Assembly (NCBI GenBank): GCA_963782965.1
Contig: CAWALV010000006.1
Location: 434,001 to 498,000 of the forward strand
Length of the DNA stretch: 64,000 bases
Direction: 5' to 3'
Origin: CAWALV01 sp963782965
Lineage (GTDB): Bacteria > Actinomycetota > Actinomycetes > Acidothermales > Acidothermaceae
This document shows positions 16,280 to 26,258 of the stretch, piece by piece. The position numbers and the translations under genes are program-made. The first letter of the stretch is position 1, and each line of letters starts with the position of its first letter. The notes below the pieces were generated by a model. The model was not told where the DNA came from. It ran no database searches and saw only the letters and a program-made list of their open reading frames with translations.

Positions 16280-17404
16280 GTGCTGGCGGCTGGGCTGCTG
16301 GTCGCGAGCATGGTCGACCTGTTCACCCATGCTCTGGGTGGGGTCTATCCGCACTCGACCTGGGCGCATCTGCCGTTTGTCGTGGTCACCTCGTTGCCGG
16401 TGGCGTTCCGTCGCCGCTGGCCGCTGGGTGCGCTGATCACGCTCGCGGTGACTCAGTCGGTGTGGATCTACGCGCTGTACCCAATGGACCAGCAGCCACC
16501 GCTGACGCCGTTCCTGCAGTTGCTGGTCGTCGTCTACACCGCCGCGGCGTACTCCGACGGTCGCGCCGCTCGGGCCGCGTGGGTCGTCATCGGGCTCGGG
16601 ATAGCCACCGACATCCCGACGCTTGCCGTCGGTAAACCGCTCGGGAACGTCGCCAGCCCGGACATCGGTTTGCTGATCGCGTTCGGCGTCGGTCTTGCCT
16701 TCGCCCGTATTCGCCGCCGCGCCGAGGCGCAAGAGCAACGCGCTGTCCGAGCCGAGCAGCAACGGCTCGAAGCCGTCGCGCGTGCGGGCGCGGAGGAACG
16801 CGCGCGGATCGCCCGGGAGCTGCACGACGTCATCTCCCACGACGTCTCGCTGATGGTCCTCCAGGCGTCGGTGGAGCGCCGCGTGCACACCGGCGACGAC
16901 TCCGCCAGCCAGACGCTCGCCAACATCGAGTCCACCGGTCGGGAAGCGCTGGCGGAGCTACGGCGCATGCTCGGGGTGTTGCGCAAGACCGACGAGGACG
17001 CCCCGCTCGGTCCGCAACCTGGCCTGGCCCAACTGCCGGACCTCGTCGAGCAGGCGCGCGCGGCCGGGCTGCCCGTGCACCTCGTCATAGACGGTGAGCC
17101 GGTCGCCGTCCCCGCCGGCCTCGACATCGCCGCGTACCGGATCGTGCAGGAGTCGCTGACCAACGCCGCCAAACACGCCGCCGGCGCGACCGTGACCGCC
17201 ACCATCCGCTACATCGACCGCGCACTGGAGATCGACGTCACCGACGGCGGGAGCTCCGACGCCGCACCCGCGCCGCTTCCTCGCGGCGGGCACGGCCTCG
17301 TCGGCATGCAGGAAAGAGTCGCCTTGTTCGGCGGCAGCCTGGAAGCCGCAGCCGCAGCCAACGGCGGTTTCCGGGTCCGCGCCCGGTTGCCGTTGCCGGC
17401 ATGA
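16280..17404 (+). CDS. NarL-type sensor histidine kinase
   Basis: 374 residues from GTG 16280; the frame is open far upstream but has no better start with a ribosome-binding site, so the exact N-terminus is uncertain. About four to five membrane helices (16280-16720) form the sensor. The HisKA_3 dimerisation block is RIARELHDVISHDVSLMVLQ (phospho-accepting H in LHD), and the ATPase domain has RIVQESLTNAAKHA and GGHGLVGMQERVALFGG. Its stop overlaps the start of the response regulator (ATGA), so the two form one operon. The signal is unknown. Confidence 0.9.
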   Translation: MLAAGLLVASMVDLFTHALGGVYPHSTWAHLPFVVVTSLPVAFRRRWPLGALITLAVTQSVWIYALYPMDQQPPLTPFLQLLVVVYTAAAYSDGRAARAAWVVIGLGIATDIPTLAVGKPLGNVASPDIGLLIAFGVGLAFARIRRRAEAQEQRAVRAEQQRLEAVARAGAEERARIARELHDVISHDVSLMVLQASVERRVHTGDDSASQTLANIESTGREALAELRRMLGVLRKTDEDAPLGPQPGLAQLPDLVEQARAAGLPVHLVIDGEPVAVPAGLDIAAYRIVQESLTNAAKHAAGATVTATIRYIDRALEIDVTDGGSSDAAPAPLPRGGHGLVGMQERVALFGGSLEAAAAANGGFRVRARLPLPA

Positions 17405-18066
17405 CGGTGACCGTCGCGGTGGTGGACGACCAGGCGATGGTGCGCGCCGGTTTCCGCAGGCTGCTGGAGGCCGAGGCCGACATCGACGTCGTCGGTGAAG
17501 CCGGCGACGGCGCGCAAGCCGTCGCCCTGATAAGCCGGCTGCGACCCCAGGTCGCGCTCGTGGACATCCGGATGCCGAGAATGGACGGCGTCGAAGCGAC
17601 CCGGCGGATCACGGCCGCCGGCGCCACGCGCGTTGTCATCCTCACGACGTTCGACCTCGACGAATACGTCTATGACGCGCTGCGCGCCGGCGCATCCGGC
17701 TTCCTGCTCAAAGACGCGCCGCCGGAGCAGATGATCGCCGGCGTGCACGCAGCGGCCAACGGCGACGCGCTCATCGCCCCGTCAGTCACCCGGCGGCTGC
17801 TAACCGAGTTCGCCCAACGCCCGCGTCCAGCCGACGCCCACCGCGCCCTCGCCTCACTGACCGAACGAGAACGCGACATCCTGCTCCGGCTCGGCCGCGG
17901 CATGTCCAACACCGAGATCGCCGCCGACCTGTTCCTCGGCGAGGCCACCATCAAGACCCACGTAGGGAACGTTCTCGCCAAACTCAAGCTCCGCGACCGC
18001 ATCCAAGCCGTCGTCTACGCCTACGAAACCGGGCTCGTCACGCCCGGCGACCCAAGACAACGCTGA
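17401..18066 (+). CDS. NarL/LuxR-family response regulator
   Basis: 221 residues from ATG 17401. The receiver domain has the acidic pair D9-D10, phospho-acceptor D55 (VALVDIRMPRMDG) and K in FLLKDAPPEQ. The C-terminal LuxR-type HTH is LTERERDILLRLGRGMSNTEIAADLFLGEATIKTHV. Coupled to the preceding kinase by a 4-bp overlap; probably activates genes in response to the kinase's signal. Confidence 0.95.
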   Translation: MTVTVAVVDDQAMVRAGFRRLLEAEADIDVVGEAGDGAQAVALISRLRPQVALVDIRMPRMDGVEATRRITAAGATRVVILTTFDLDEYVYDALRAGASGFLLKDAPPEQMIAGVHAAANGDALIAPSVTRRLLTEFAQRPRPADAHRALASLTERERDILLRLGRGMSNTEIAADLFLGEATIKTHVGNVLAKLKLRDRIQAVVYAYETGLVTPGDPRQR

Positions 18067-18131
18067 ATACAAGTCAACGGGCACGACGGCATCGCCCACG
18101 GCAGCAGCCTTCGGTCCATGAGTGATCGGAG

Positions 18132-18304
18132 GTGCTGTTCGGACAACCCTTTGGGCACCGCGGGATGCAATTGCACAAGTGGCATCTCGACGACGAAGCG
18201 ATGCACGCCGCCGACCCTGCCTTGCGGGACGAGCTGATGACTCGAAGGGCGCCTACGTCATGGGCGGAACATGTTCGGCCCGATCCTGGGCGAATCAACG
18301 TTTG
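18132..18304 (+). pseudogene. Decayed N-terminal fragment of a RibD_C/dihydrofolate reductase-like gene
   Basis: Reading from 18132: QPFGHRGMQLHKWHLDDEAM then ADPALRDELM, as in the N-terminal half of actinobacterial RibD C-terminal-domain proteins. The conserved motifs that should follow, GAYVMG and NMFGPILGE, are present but in two other frames (about 18250-18300). The fragment is then cut off by the convergent methyltransferase gene. At least two frameshifts and a 3' truncation make it a relic. Confidence 0.65.
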
Positions 18305-19128
18305 ACGGCCTGCAAGGTGTAGCTCTGCGGTAGCCGCCACGGGCGGTCTTTGAGAGCCCACTCGTCGGCGCCAACTCGCTCCATCTTCCCGGGCAAGGAC
18401 TCCCACGGGACGCTGTCGTGCTCCTCGAGCATCGTGATCGTCATGCCGACATCGAGCAGCGCCGTGACGATCTCTCCCAGCCCGTGGTTCCACACGTGTG
18501 TGGTGTTCTGGGTGAAGACCGCGTCGGTGGTGACGTATGTGCCGCCCTCGGTCCACACCAGTGGCTCGGGTCGCTCGAAGTAGGCATAGTCGACGACGAG
18601 CAGCCCGTCGGGGCGCATGTCGTCGATCGCCCACAACATCGGATGGCCTTCGCGAATGAACAGCCGCCCGCCGGGGCGTAGGAGTGCCGCGACGACGTCC
18701 GCCCACCGGCGGATGTCGGGTAACCAGCACAGTGCGCCGATGCCGGTGAAGACGAGATCGAAGGCACCATTCGGCAGGATCCGCGCCGCGTCGTAGACGT
18801 CGGCTTCGACGAACTCGACGTCGGCGTTCGTCTCCGCTGCCAGCTTGCGCGCCTCCGCCAGCGAGGCGGGGGAGAAGTCGAGGCCCGTCATGTGCGCGCC
18901 GAGGCGGGCGAGCGAGATGGTGTCGGTGCCGATGTGGCACTGCAAGTGGACGCCGCGCAAGCCCCGGATGTCGCCCAGGCGTGGAAGATCGAATCGCACG
19001 ACGTCGCTGATGTGCTCCGGATCGGACCGGAACCGGTCGAAGGCGTAGTCCGGCGAAGCGGCGTGTGCGGGGGCGCGTTCGTCCCAGTTCGCGCGGTTCA
19101 GCGTGCGGTAGTCGTCCACGGGGCTCAC
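18295..19128 (-). CDS. Class I SAM-dependent methyltransferase
   Basis: 277 residues. Motif I is HLQCHIGTDTISLARLGA with LDFS at the end of strand 2, acidic motif VEADVYDA, and motif IV LVFTGIGALCWLPD. The opening LNRANWDERAPAHA and the segment REGHPMLW match a common actinobacterial family of small-molecule methyltransferases; the substrate is unknown. It faces the decayed RibD-like fragment and is divergent from the glucodextranase gene. Confidence 0.88.
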   Translation of the reverse strand: MSPVDDYRTLNRANWDERAPAHAASPDYAFDRFRSDPEHISDVVRFDLPRLGDIRGLRGVHLQCHIGTDTISLARLGAHMTGLDFSPASLAEARKLAAETNADVEFVEADVYDAARILPNGAFDLVFTGIGALCWLPDIRRWADVVAALLRPGGRLFIREGHPMLWAIDDMRPDGLLVVDYAYFERPEPLVWTEGGTYVTTDAVFTQNTTHVWNHGLGEIVTALLDVGMTITMLEEHDSVPWESLPGKMERVGADEWALKDRPWRLPQSYTLQAVKR

Positions 19129-19300
19129 GATCTCACAGGGCTACCGTGCGGCGCGCGGCGAGCCGGTTCCGGGCGAATCGCTGTCGGCGTCCGGTCGGAT
19201 CCCCGGTGGGTACCGGTCAGGTCTTTACACCGAATGCCGCGATTGCCTAGGTTCAGCTCCACCTGAATCTGATCGGGGACTCGCCACGAGGGGCACTCAC

Positions 19301-22300
19301 ATGGCCGGATCGGCACGTGTTTTCGCCAGGTTCTCTGCCGCCACCGTTCTCGCCGCCGGCCTCGGCGCCGGGGCGACCGTCAGCGCCGCCGGCACCGCGC
19401 TCGCGAGCCCGGCGGCGACGCAAGCCCCGGGTGGCCCCGGAGCCCTCAGCCACTTCGACGTCGCGCGCAAGGATTGCGTCGGCACGGCCCGCAACACGAC
19501 GTCCAAGATCTGGTACACGGTCGCGAACGGTGTGCTCTCCGACGTCTACGCGCCGACGATCGACACCACGAACGTGGAGACGATGCAGTACGTCGTCAGC
19601 GACGGCTCGACGTTCACCGATCTGCAAAGCCGCGACACGACCTACCAGGTTTCCGCCGACTCGACCGGCATGGTGTGCACGGTCGTCTCCACCGGGAAGA
19701 GTGGCGCGTACCGGCTCGTCAGCACCTACTTCACCGACCCCGCCCGCGACAGCGTCATGGTGCACACTGCGTACCAGCCGCTGACGCCTGAAGCTGCGCA
19801 CTACAACGTGTACGTGCGGCTCGACGCCACCGTCGGTGGCAACGGCGGCGGCGGCTCGGGCAACGGCGGTGCCGACTCGGCGACCATCGACACCTCGACC
19901 GGCCGGCAGGTCCCGGTCTCCTTCGACACAGTCACGACCACCAACGCGGTGAACCGCGACTACGCCGTCCCCTCATTCCTTGCATTGCGCGCCACCACAC
20001 CCTTCAATGCCGTGAGCAGTGGCTTCGTCGGGACGCCGAGCGACGGCCTCGTGCAGCTCGACAGCACGCACGCGCTCTCGCCGACGTACACCGACGCCAC
20101 GGGCGGCAACGTCGAGCAGACAGCGCAGCTGCGCTTCGGCCACGACTTCACTCTCGCGCTCGGGTTCGGCACTACCCAGCACGAGGCAGTAGCCACCGCG
20201 GCAGCGAGCCTGCACGGCTCCTACCTCCGGACGCTGGCCGAGTACGAGCGCGGATGGCAGGCGTACGACGCGGGCTTGCGTCGTCCGGCCGAGTCACTGC
20301 CCGGGTTGACGCCGGCGCAAGTAGCGCAGGCCGACCACGAGTACTACGTGTCGGCGAACGTCGTGAAGGCGAGCGAGGACAAGACCTTCCCGGGTGCGAT
20401 CGCCGCCTCTTTGTCGAGTCCGTGGGGTCAGGCCGTGTCGGCCGGTGACCCGAACAACACGTACTTCGGCTCGTACCGCGAGGTATTCGCACGCGACCTG
20501 TACGAGGCGTGGACCGCCCTCTTCACCGACGGCGACCTCGCGACAGCGCGGGCAGCCACCAGGTTCCTCCTCCTGAACCAGCAGCAGCCAGACGGGTCGA
20601 TGCCGAGGAACTCCTTGCTGAACGGCAAGACCGCCCCCGACTCGTTCAACACCCAGCTCGACGAGGTGGCCTACCCGATCCTGATGGCACAGCAATCGGG
20701 CCTCGGCGGTGACGCCACGCTCTGGCCGCACATCGAGGCGGCGGCCGACTTCCTCGTCAGCCACGGCCCGACGTTCGGGCCGGAGCGTTGGGAGGAGCAG
20801 GGCGGCTACTCGCCGTCCACCATCGCGGCCGAGATCGCCGGTCTCGTGGCCGCCGGGCGCATTGCGATGCAGAACGGCCACCCGGCCGACGCGCGGGTCT
20901 TCCTCGCGACCGCCGACCAGTACCAGCGCAGCATCAAGGGCTGGACCGTGACCACGAACGGCGTCGTCCCCGGCTTCTCGCGGTACTTCATCAGGCTGTC
21001 CAAGACCGGCGACCCCAATGCGGCGATCACCTACGGTCTCGGCAACGGTGGGCCGACGCTCGACCAGCGCGCCGTCATCGACGCCGGCTTCCTCGAGCTG
21101 GTGCGGCTCGGTGAGTTGCCGGCCAGCGATCCCGACGTCGCGACGTCGTTGCAGGTCGTCGACCAGACCATCGCCCGGACGACGCCGAACGGCACCGGCT
21201 ACCTGCGCTACAACGGCGACGGGTACGGGGACTGCTACGAGCCCGACCCGCTGACCGACTGCACGATCACCGGTGCGCCATGGGCGCCGAGCGGCCACGG
21301 GACGGGCCACATCTGGCCGGTCCTGTCGGCAGAACGGGGCGAACAGGCACTCGCCACAGGTGACCCCGCTGCTGCCGCCCAGCAGTTGCTCACGATCGAC
21401 CAGCTCTCCGGCGGCGTCGGGCTCGTCCCCGAGCAGGCCTGGGACTTCCCCGACGTGCCGCCGTCGCCGTACGGGAGCGACCCGACCACGGCGTCGATCG
21501 GCTTCGTCGACGGCCAGCCCGACGGGTCGGCCGACCCGCTCACCTGGGGTGCGGCGTCGCAGGTGCGGCTGATGGCCGACCTCAGCGCCGGACGAGTGCT
21601 GGAGAAGCCGGAACTGACGACGTCGCGCTACGTCACGCATACCCAAGGCGAAGCGGCTCTCGACGTGACGTCGCCGCCCGACAACTCCGCGGCGGTCGGT
21701 ACGACGACGGTGGCCGGGACGGCGACACCGCTCGCCCGGATCGACATCGCCGATGTCGGGACCGACAACAACAGCGCTACCACCGTGTACGAGACGAAGG
21801 CGGCCGCAGACGGCAGCTTCTCCCTCGACATCCCGCTCGTCGCAGGCACGAACGTCCTCGTCGTTGCTGCCACCGCGCCTGACGGCAGCACGGCGCAGAC
21901 GGTCCGCACCGTCGTGTGGGACGTCGTGAACGGCACGCTGCTGCTCGACGTCCCCGATCCCACGGGTGATGACAACGGGCCGGGCAACTATGCCTACCCG
22001 ACCGATCCTGCGTTCCATCCCGGCGCGTATGACCTGACCGACTTCCAGGTGTACGACACCGGGTCGACCGTTACGTTCCGGGTGCAGACGAGCGACCTGA
22101 GCCCGACGTTCGGCAGCCCACTCGGCGCCCAACTCGTCGACGTGTACGTGCACCAACCCGGTGCGACCCCGACCTCGACGGCGGCGTCGTTCCCGCAGCG
22201 CAACTACACGATTGCGAGTGCCGATGCCTGGAGCCGGCTGATCGAAGTGCAGGGGTTCGGGCAGCGTTTCATCGACGCGAACGGCACGACCGTCGGCACG

Positions 22301-22642
22301 GTCGACATCAAGGCCAACCCGATCTCGAGGTACATCACCTTCAGCGTCGACAAGACAGCGCTCGGCGGTACCCCGACGTCTGGCTGGGCGTTCACCGTGA
22401 CCCTGGCGGGTCAGGATGGTTACAGCCCCGACCAGGCGCGCAGCTTTGCGCCCACACCGCAGCCGTATCAATTCGGTGTGTGCGCCACCGCGTCGAGCGA
22501 CCCGCACTGCACGTTCGACCCCAACGCGGTGCCGAAGGTGATGGACACGATCACGCCGTCCGGCGTGAGCCAGGCGACAGAGCTCGACTACACCCTCACG
22601 GCTCCCGCACCGGTCACGCTGGCCGGGGTCGCTATTCCGTAG
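19301..22642 (+). CDS. Secreted GH15 glucodextranase-like enzyme
   Basis: 1113 residues from ATG 19301. A signal peptide (about 1-36) is followed by a glucodextranase N-domain (about 45-320, KIWYTVANGVLSDVYAPTID), a GH15 (alpha/alpha)6 catalytic domain (about 330-765), a beta domain (about 785-880) and a C-terminal DOMON-like domain (about 890-1110). Catalytic acids are E498 or E499 in RWEEQGGYSPST and E711 in PEQAWDFPD. Glucodextranases and glucoamylases release glucose from alpha-1,6 or alpha-1,4 glucans outside the cell. Domain order and length match the Arthrobacter glucodextranase type. Ends 11 bp inside the convergent yihY-like gene. Confidence 0.92.
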   Translation: MAGSARVFARFSAATVLAAGLGAGATVSAAGTALASPAATQAPGGPGALSHFDVARKDCVGTARNTTSKIWYTVANGVLSDVYAPTIDTTNVETMQYVVSDGSTFTDLQSRDTTYQVSADSTGMVCTVVSTGKSGAYRLVSTYFTDPARDSVMVHTAYQPLTPEAAHYNVYVRLDATVGGNGGGGSGNGGADSATIDTSTGRQVPVSFDTVTTTNAVNRDYAVPSFLALRATTPFNAVSSGFVGTPSDGLVQLDSTHALSPTYTDATGGNVEQTAQLRFGHDFTLALGFGTTQHEAVATAAASLHGSYLRTLAEYERGWQAYDAGLRRPAESLPGLTPAQVAQADHEYYVSANVVKASEDKTFPGAIAASLSSPWGQAVSAGDPNNTYFGSYREVFARDLYEAWTALFTDGDLATARAATRFLLLNQQQPDGSMPRNSLLNGKTAPDSFNTQLDEVAYPILMAQQSGLGGDATLWPHIEAAADFLVSHGPTFGPERWEEQGGYSPSTIAAEIAGLVAAGRIAMQNGHPADARVFLATADQYQRSIKGWTVTTNGVVPGFSRYFIRLSKTGDPNAAITYGLGNGGPTLDQRAVIDAGFLELVRLGELPASDPDVATSLQVVDQTIARTTPNGTGYLRYNGDGYGDCYEPDPLTDCTITGAPWAPSGHGTGHIWPVLSAERGEQALATGDPAAAAQQLLTIDQLSGGVGLVPEQAWDFPDVPPSPYGSDPTTASIGFVDGQPDGSADPLTWGAASQVRLMADLSAGRVLEKPELTTSRYVTHTQGEAALDVTSPPDNSAAVGTTTVAGTATPLARIDIADVGTDNNSATTVYETKAAADGSFSLDIPLVAGTNVLVVAATAPDGSTAQTVRTVVWDVVNGTLLLDVPDPTGDDNGPGNYAYPTDPAFHPGAYDLTDFQVYDTGSTVTFRVQTSDLSPTFGSPLGAQLVDVYVHQPGATPTSTAASFPQRNYTIASADAWSRLIEVQGFGQRFIDANGTTVGTVDIKANPISRYITFSVDKTALGGTPTSGWAFTVTLAGQDGYSPDQARSFAPTPQPYQFGVCATASSDPHCTFDPNAVPKVMDTITPSGVSQATELDYTLTAPAPVTLAGVAIP

Positions 22643-23630
22643 CGTCGATGTCGTCTCGGCGATGCCGGCCGGCGAATCCGGTGGAGACCCGCTGGCCCTC
22701 GACGTAGGTGCGTTCGCGGGCGTATGCCTCGAGCGCGCGATGGTCCGCGTCGGTCGACGGCGCTCCGACCACGCTGCGCGGCCAGAGTTGCTCTTTGAGA
22801 ACGACGTTCACCTGTGCGCCGAGAAGGGTCAGGATCGACTGCAGGTAGAACCACCACAGGATCGTGATGACGGTCGCGAAGTGCGCGTACGTGCTCTGCG
22901 CGTTTTGCAGGTAGCGGGAGATGATCAGTGACGACGCCGATTGAAGGACCCAGAAGACGATGCCCGAGAAGAGCGCGCCGGGCAGTACATCGCGCGTGGT
23001 GACGTCACGGTCGGTGAGCATGCGGAACGCCGCGATGAAGATGCCGATGTCGAGCGCGATGCTGAGCACGTAACCCGCGATGCGCCCGGCGATGCCGAGA
23101 TTGATCCCGTTGCTACTTCCGCTCACGAAGCCGGTGATGACCGTGCTCACGACGATGCCGCCGCCGAGAACGAGCAGGACGAGGAGGCTGCGCTTCATCT
23201 TCTCGAAAACCTTCGGCCGCTCGCGGTAGGGCACCTCCCAGACCGAGTTGAACGCGAACTGGACGACGCGGACGGCGGCCGTGCCGCTCCACAACGCCGA
23301 ACCCAGGCCCAGCGCGAGCGCCCACCAGTTACCGCTCAAGCTCCCGACGGTCGAGGGATCGAGCAGCGGGAACATCGACGACACGTGATGCAAGACGTTG
23401 GCCTTCGTGTCTGACGGCAGGAAGTAACCGAGTAACGTCACGAATGCGAGGAACAGCGGGAAGATCGAGAAGAAGGCCCAGAAGGCGATCATGGCCGCGA
23501 GGTTGGTCGACTTGTCTTCGGTGAACTTCTTGGCCGTCGCGATGGGAACACCGAAGAGACTGTTGCGCTGTTGGAATCCGTCGAAGCGTGCAACCGCTGC
23601 CACTGGCCTGCCTCCTGTGAAGTCGATCAC
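22632..23630 (-). CDS. YihY/BrkB family inner-membrane protein
   Basis: 332 residues with about six membrane helices. Landmarks are AAMIAFWAFFSIFPLFLAFVTLLG near the N-terminus, VWEVPYRERP, and YAHFATVITILWWFYLQSILTLLGAQVN near the C-terminus. Family members (once called ribonuclease BN in error) are envelope proteins of unknown function. Probably monocistronic, convergent with the glucodextranase gene. Confidence 0.93.
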   Translation of the reverse strand: MIDFTGGRPVAAVARFDGFQQRNSLFGVPIATAKKFTEDKSTNLAAMIAFWAFFSIFPLFLAFVTLLGYFLPSDTKANVLHHVSSMFPLLDPSTVGSLSGNWWALALGLGSALWSGTAAVRVVQFAFNSVWEVPYRERPKVFEKMKRSLLVLLVLGGGIVVSTVITGFVSGSSNGINLGIAGRIAGYVLSIALDIGIFIAAFRMLTDRDVTTRDVLPGALFSGIVFWVLQSASSLIISRYLQNAQSTYAHFATVITILWWFYLQSILTLLGAQVNVVLKEQLWPRSVVGAPSTDADHRALEAYARERTYVEGQRVSTGFAGRHRRDDIDATE

Positions 23631-23658
23631 GCGCGGGCGAGAGTGCCTTTAGCGTGGT

Positions 23659-25008
23659 CTACCCACTACTGGGCCGCTGATCGCCCGCCAGCCAGGCTCG
23701 GGTCGTCGTCAGCTCGTCGCCGACCCGGCGCAGCTCGGCGGCGTCGTCCACCCCGCGCTCGGCTGTAGCGGACACGAGCTCCGCTTGGCGGAGCAAGGCG
23801 TCGCGGCGTTCGTTCGTGACGCCCCCGGACGCAATATCGCGAAGCATGCGGAGAAGCGCCACCAAGACGTCGGGCTCGCCGGCGCTGTATCGGCGGATCT
23901 GCGCACACGCGAGTTCGAGGTAATCGTCGAAGGACGGTCGGACGACGTGAAGCCGCGGCGTGCCGTCGTCGTCCCGAAGAACCTGCGGGGAGATGTGGCG
24001 ATCTGCCAGCTCGCGTAACACGACCGACAGATGCCCCAGGGCGTGCGTCGCCGTCGTCGGATCGTTGACGCCCGGCGACATCGCTCGCACGGCGATGTCG
24101 ACGAGCTGACGCAAACCGTAAGCGACGTCCTGCTGGGTCGTTCGCTCGTAGCCGAGTTCGAGTGCTTCGTCGAAACGCACGTCGAGCTGGTCTGCTTCGG
24201 GAGGGTCGGCCGCAAACTCGGCGCCCGACGGCCAGTACCACGCGATCGGCCGGCCACGCACCAGGTGATCGCCCGGAGCGACCTCCAGCCGGACGACCAT
24301 GTCGTGCTTTGCCGCGAGTTCGATGAGCGGAGCCGGTGCGAGAGCCTGAATGTAGCCGGGTCGTCGAGCTCGAACCGGCTCGGCGCGCTCGGGTACGCGT
24401 GGAGCCTCGATGTTGCCCTCGGTATCGGCGAGTCGGCGCGGATACACCTGCCGCAGTGTCGTGAGGGTGTCGCGCTCGACGGACTGCATCATGTGATCGA
24501 CGCGGATGACTTGCGTCAGATGGCTGATGAACCACACCAGGAACCCGGTACTTGCGAGCGCCCAGGCAAACCCGACGGTGACGGCGACGTCGGGAACCGA
24601 GCGGGAGAGGTTTCCAGCCTGGCCGTGAATGCGACGCAGGACGGTCAGGCTGTAGGCGAACGTGCCCAGGAAGACCGCCAGCACGACCTGCGTGACCGGG
24701 TCGCGGGCGAACGTCCGCAGCAGGCGCGGGGAGAACTGGCTGGAGGCGAGCTGCAAGGTGACGACCGTGAGCGAGAACGTCAGCGACGTAACGGTGATCA
24801 CCGAACCGGCGATGGCCTGGAGCATCGCGCGCGCGCCCGCAGCGCTGCCGCCGTAGACGATGGCGCTCGCCGTGCCGTGTGGACCGACCTTCACGTGGAC
24901 CAGCCACGCGCCGAGCGCGACCGCTCCGACCACCGCGGCCGTCGGCGTCACCCACAGCGAGCTGCGCACGTAGTCATACCAGGTCTGCAATCGCAGCAGC
25001 GGATTCAT
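23659..25008 (-). CDS. DUF2254 membrane protein
   Basis: 449 residues from the ATG at 25008 (the frame is open to 25554, antisense to other genes). Helices at about 20-40, 60-80, 105-125 and 140-160 are followed by a large soluble domain. Family landmarks: AGSVITVTSLTFSLTVVTLQLASSQFSPRLLR and ALELGYERTTQQDVAYGLRQLVDIAVRAMSPGVNDPTTA. Known only as a predicted membrane protein family, possibly a transporter or regulator. Lies between the yihY-like and phospholipase D-like genes, all on the minus strand. Confidence 0.92.
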   Translation of the reverse strand: MNPLLRLQTWYDYVRSSLWVTPTAAVVGAVALGAWLVHVKVGPHGTASAIVYGGSAAGARAMLQAIAGSVITVTSLTFSLTVVTLQLASSQFSPRLLRTFARDPVTQVVLAVFLGTFAYSLTVLRRIHGQAGNLSRSVPDVAVTVGFAWALASTGFLVWFISHLTQVIRVDHMMQSVERDTLTTLRQVYPRRLADTEGNIEAPRVPERAEPVRARRPGYIQALAPAPLIELAAKHDMVVRLEVAPGDHLVRGRPIAWYWPSGAEFAADPPEADQLDVRFDEALELGYERTTQQDVAYGLRQLVDIAVRAMSPGVNDPTTATHALGHLSVVLRELADRHISPQVLRDDDGTPRLHVVRPSFDDYLELACAQIRRYSAGEPDVLVALLRMLRDIASGGVTNERRDALLRQAELVSATAERGVDDAAELRRVGDELTTTRAWLAGDQRPSSG

Positions 25009-25118
25009 GTCGCCCTCTGCCGGGCCCGGGTGTCCATGATCTGGATATGTCCGGGCCGAGGCCCGGCCAACCGGCGGCCCCGCCGCGAACGAAGGCGCCG
25101 CGCCGCGGCGGAGCCGGA

Positions 25119-26147
25119 TCAGGCGTGCCAGGGATGGGCGGCGGCGGCGTCGCCGGCGATCGTCGCGGCGAGGCCGCCGACGATGCCGGGATCGGCGGTG
25201 ACCAAGCCCAGCTCTCGGTTGTGGTCGAGGGACGCAGCCGAGAAGTTCTGCGACCCGACGAACGCCTGCCGGCCGGGCAGGCTCGCATCGGCGACGATCG
25301 CCTTCGCATGGATGTAGAGCGCCGCGTTGCTCGACAGAACCTCGACGTCGACACCGGCGCGTTGCAGCTCGGCGAAGTCGGCGTCCCAGTCGCTTCGTTC
25401 CGTCATGACGACGGTGACGTGCACCCCTGCGCGGGCGGCCTGCTCGAGGGCGGTCTTCGCGGCGCGAAGCGCCATTTCCTCGTTCTCGACGAGCAGTGTC
25501 GAGCTCGCTGACCTGATGACGTGCAGGAGGGCCGGCTCGGCACCCGGACTCCACACCAGATCACCCGCCCGGGCCGGCCGCACGTGATGGTGGGAGAAGT
25601 CGGCGTCAAAAACCCGACCGATGGCGTCGACGTCGGCCGGTTGCCTGTCGAGCACCGCGAAATCTCGGGTGTCGCCGTAGTAACGGCTGGTGAGGTTCAA
25701 GGTCATGACTGCCGCGACGGCGCGATCGATGACAACGGTCTTTTGATGAGTGGCTGCGTAGCCCGCGTCGGCCCACACCGCGTGGACGCCGTGCTCGCGC
25801 AGCTGCCGGTAGGTGGCCGCGTTGGCCGTCTTCTCGCGATTGGCGTCCAAGATGACGCGGACGTCGACCCCCCGGGCCGCCGCTGCTTCGAGCAGTTGGA
25901 GCGAGGTGGGGTCGACGAACTCATACATCGTGAGGTCGATGCTCCGCTGTGCCGCCCGCAGCAGTGCATACAACGGCGCGAAGCCCTGCTCGGGCTCGAC
26001 GAGCAGGCTCAACGAACCAGGCGCCGGGACGGTTGCTGCTACCACACCGGATGGCTGGCTATCGTTCGCGGTGCACGCGCCGAGCAACAAGACGGCGGCG
26101 ACGGCCACGCGAAGCGGCCAACCGTGGGCACGTTTCTCGACCGGCAC
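25119..26147 (-). CDS. Phospholipase D-like lipoprotein
   Basis: 342 residues from GTG 26147. The N-terminus has a lipoprotein signal with lipobox LLGAC (Cys at about 25). Two HxKxxxxD half-sites are present: HQKTVVID at about 134 and HAKAIVAD at about 284, each followed by the expected asparagine/serine segment (LNLTSRY; GSQNFSAASLDHNRE). Members of this family cleave phosphodiesters (lipids or nucleic acids) and this one should act outside the membrane. Confidence 0.9.
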   Translation of the reverse strand: MPVEKRAHGWPLRVAVAAVLLLGACTANDSQPSGVVAATVPAPGSLSLLVEPEQGFAPLYALLRAAQRSIDLTMYEFVDPTSLQLLEAAAARGVDVRVILDANREKTANAATYRQLREHGVHAVWADAGYAATHQKTVVIDRAVAAVMTLNLTSRYYGDTRDFAVLDRQPADVDAIGRVFDADFSHHHVRPARAGDLVWSPGAEPALLHVIRSASSTLLVENEEMALRAAKTALEQAARAGVHVTVVMTERSDWDADFAELQRAGVDVEVLSSNAALYIHAKAIVADASLPGRQAFVGSQNFSAASLDHNRELGLVTADPGIVGGLAATIAGDAAAAHPWHA

Positions 26148-26258
26148 GTCACCACGGTAGGGCTCGACTTCGACACCGCACGCCGAGCGCGTTGCGCCTT
26201 TGGAAAGGCGCTGCGAGTGGTGTGGACAGCTGTTCGGTTCAGGGGCGGGGCTGGGGCG

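Noticed and set aside
16234..16635. Alternative gene starting at GTG 16234
   Set aside because: It is out of frame with the kinase membrane domain and gives an Arg-rich product with no recognisable fold.
20294..22507. 737-codon open frame antisense to the glucodextranase gene
   Set aside because: Very Arg-rich, no family motif, and mirrors codon bias of a secure gene on the other strand.
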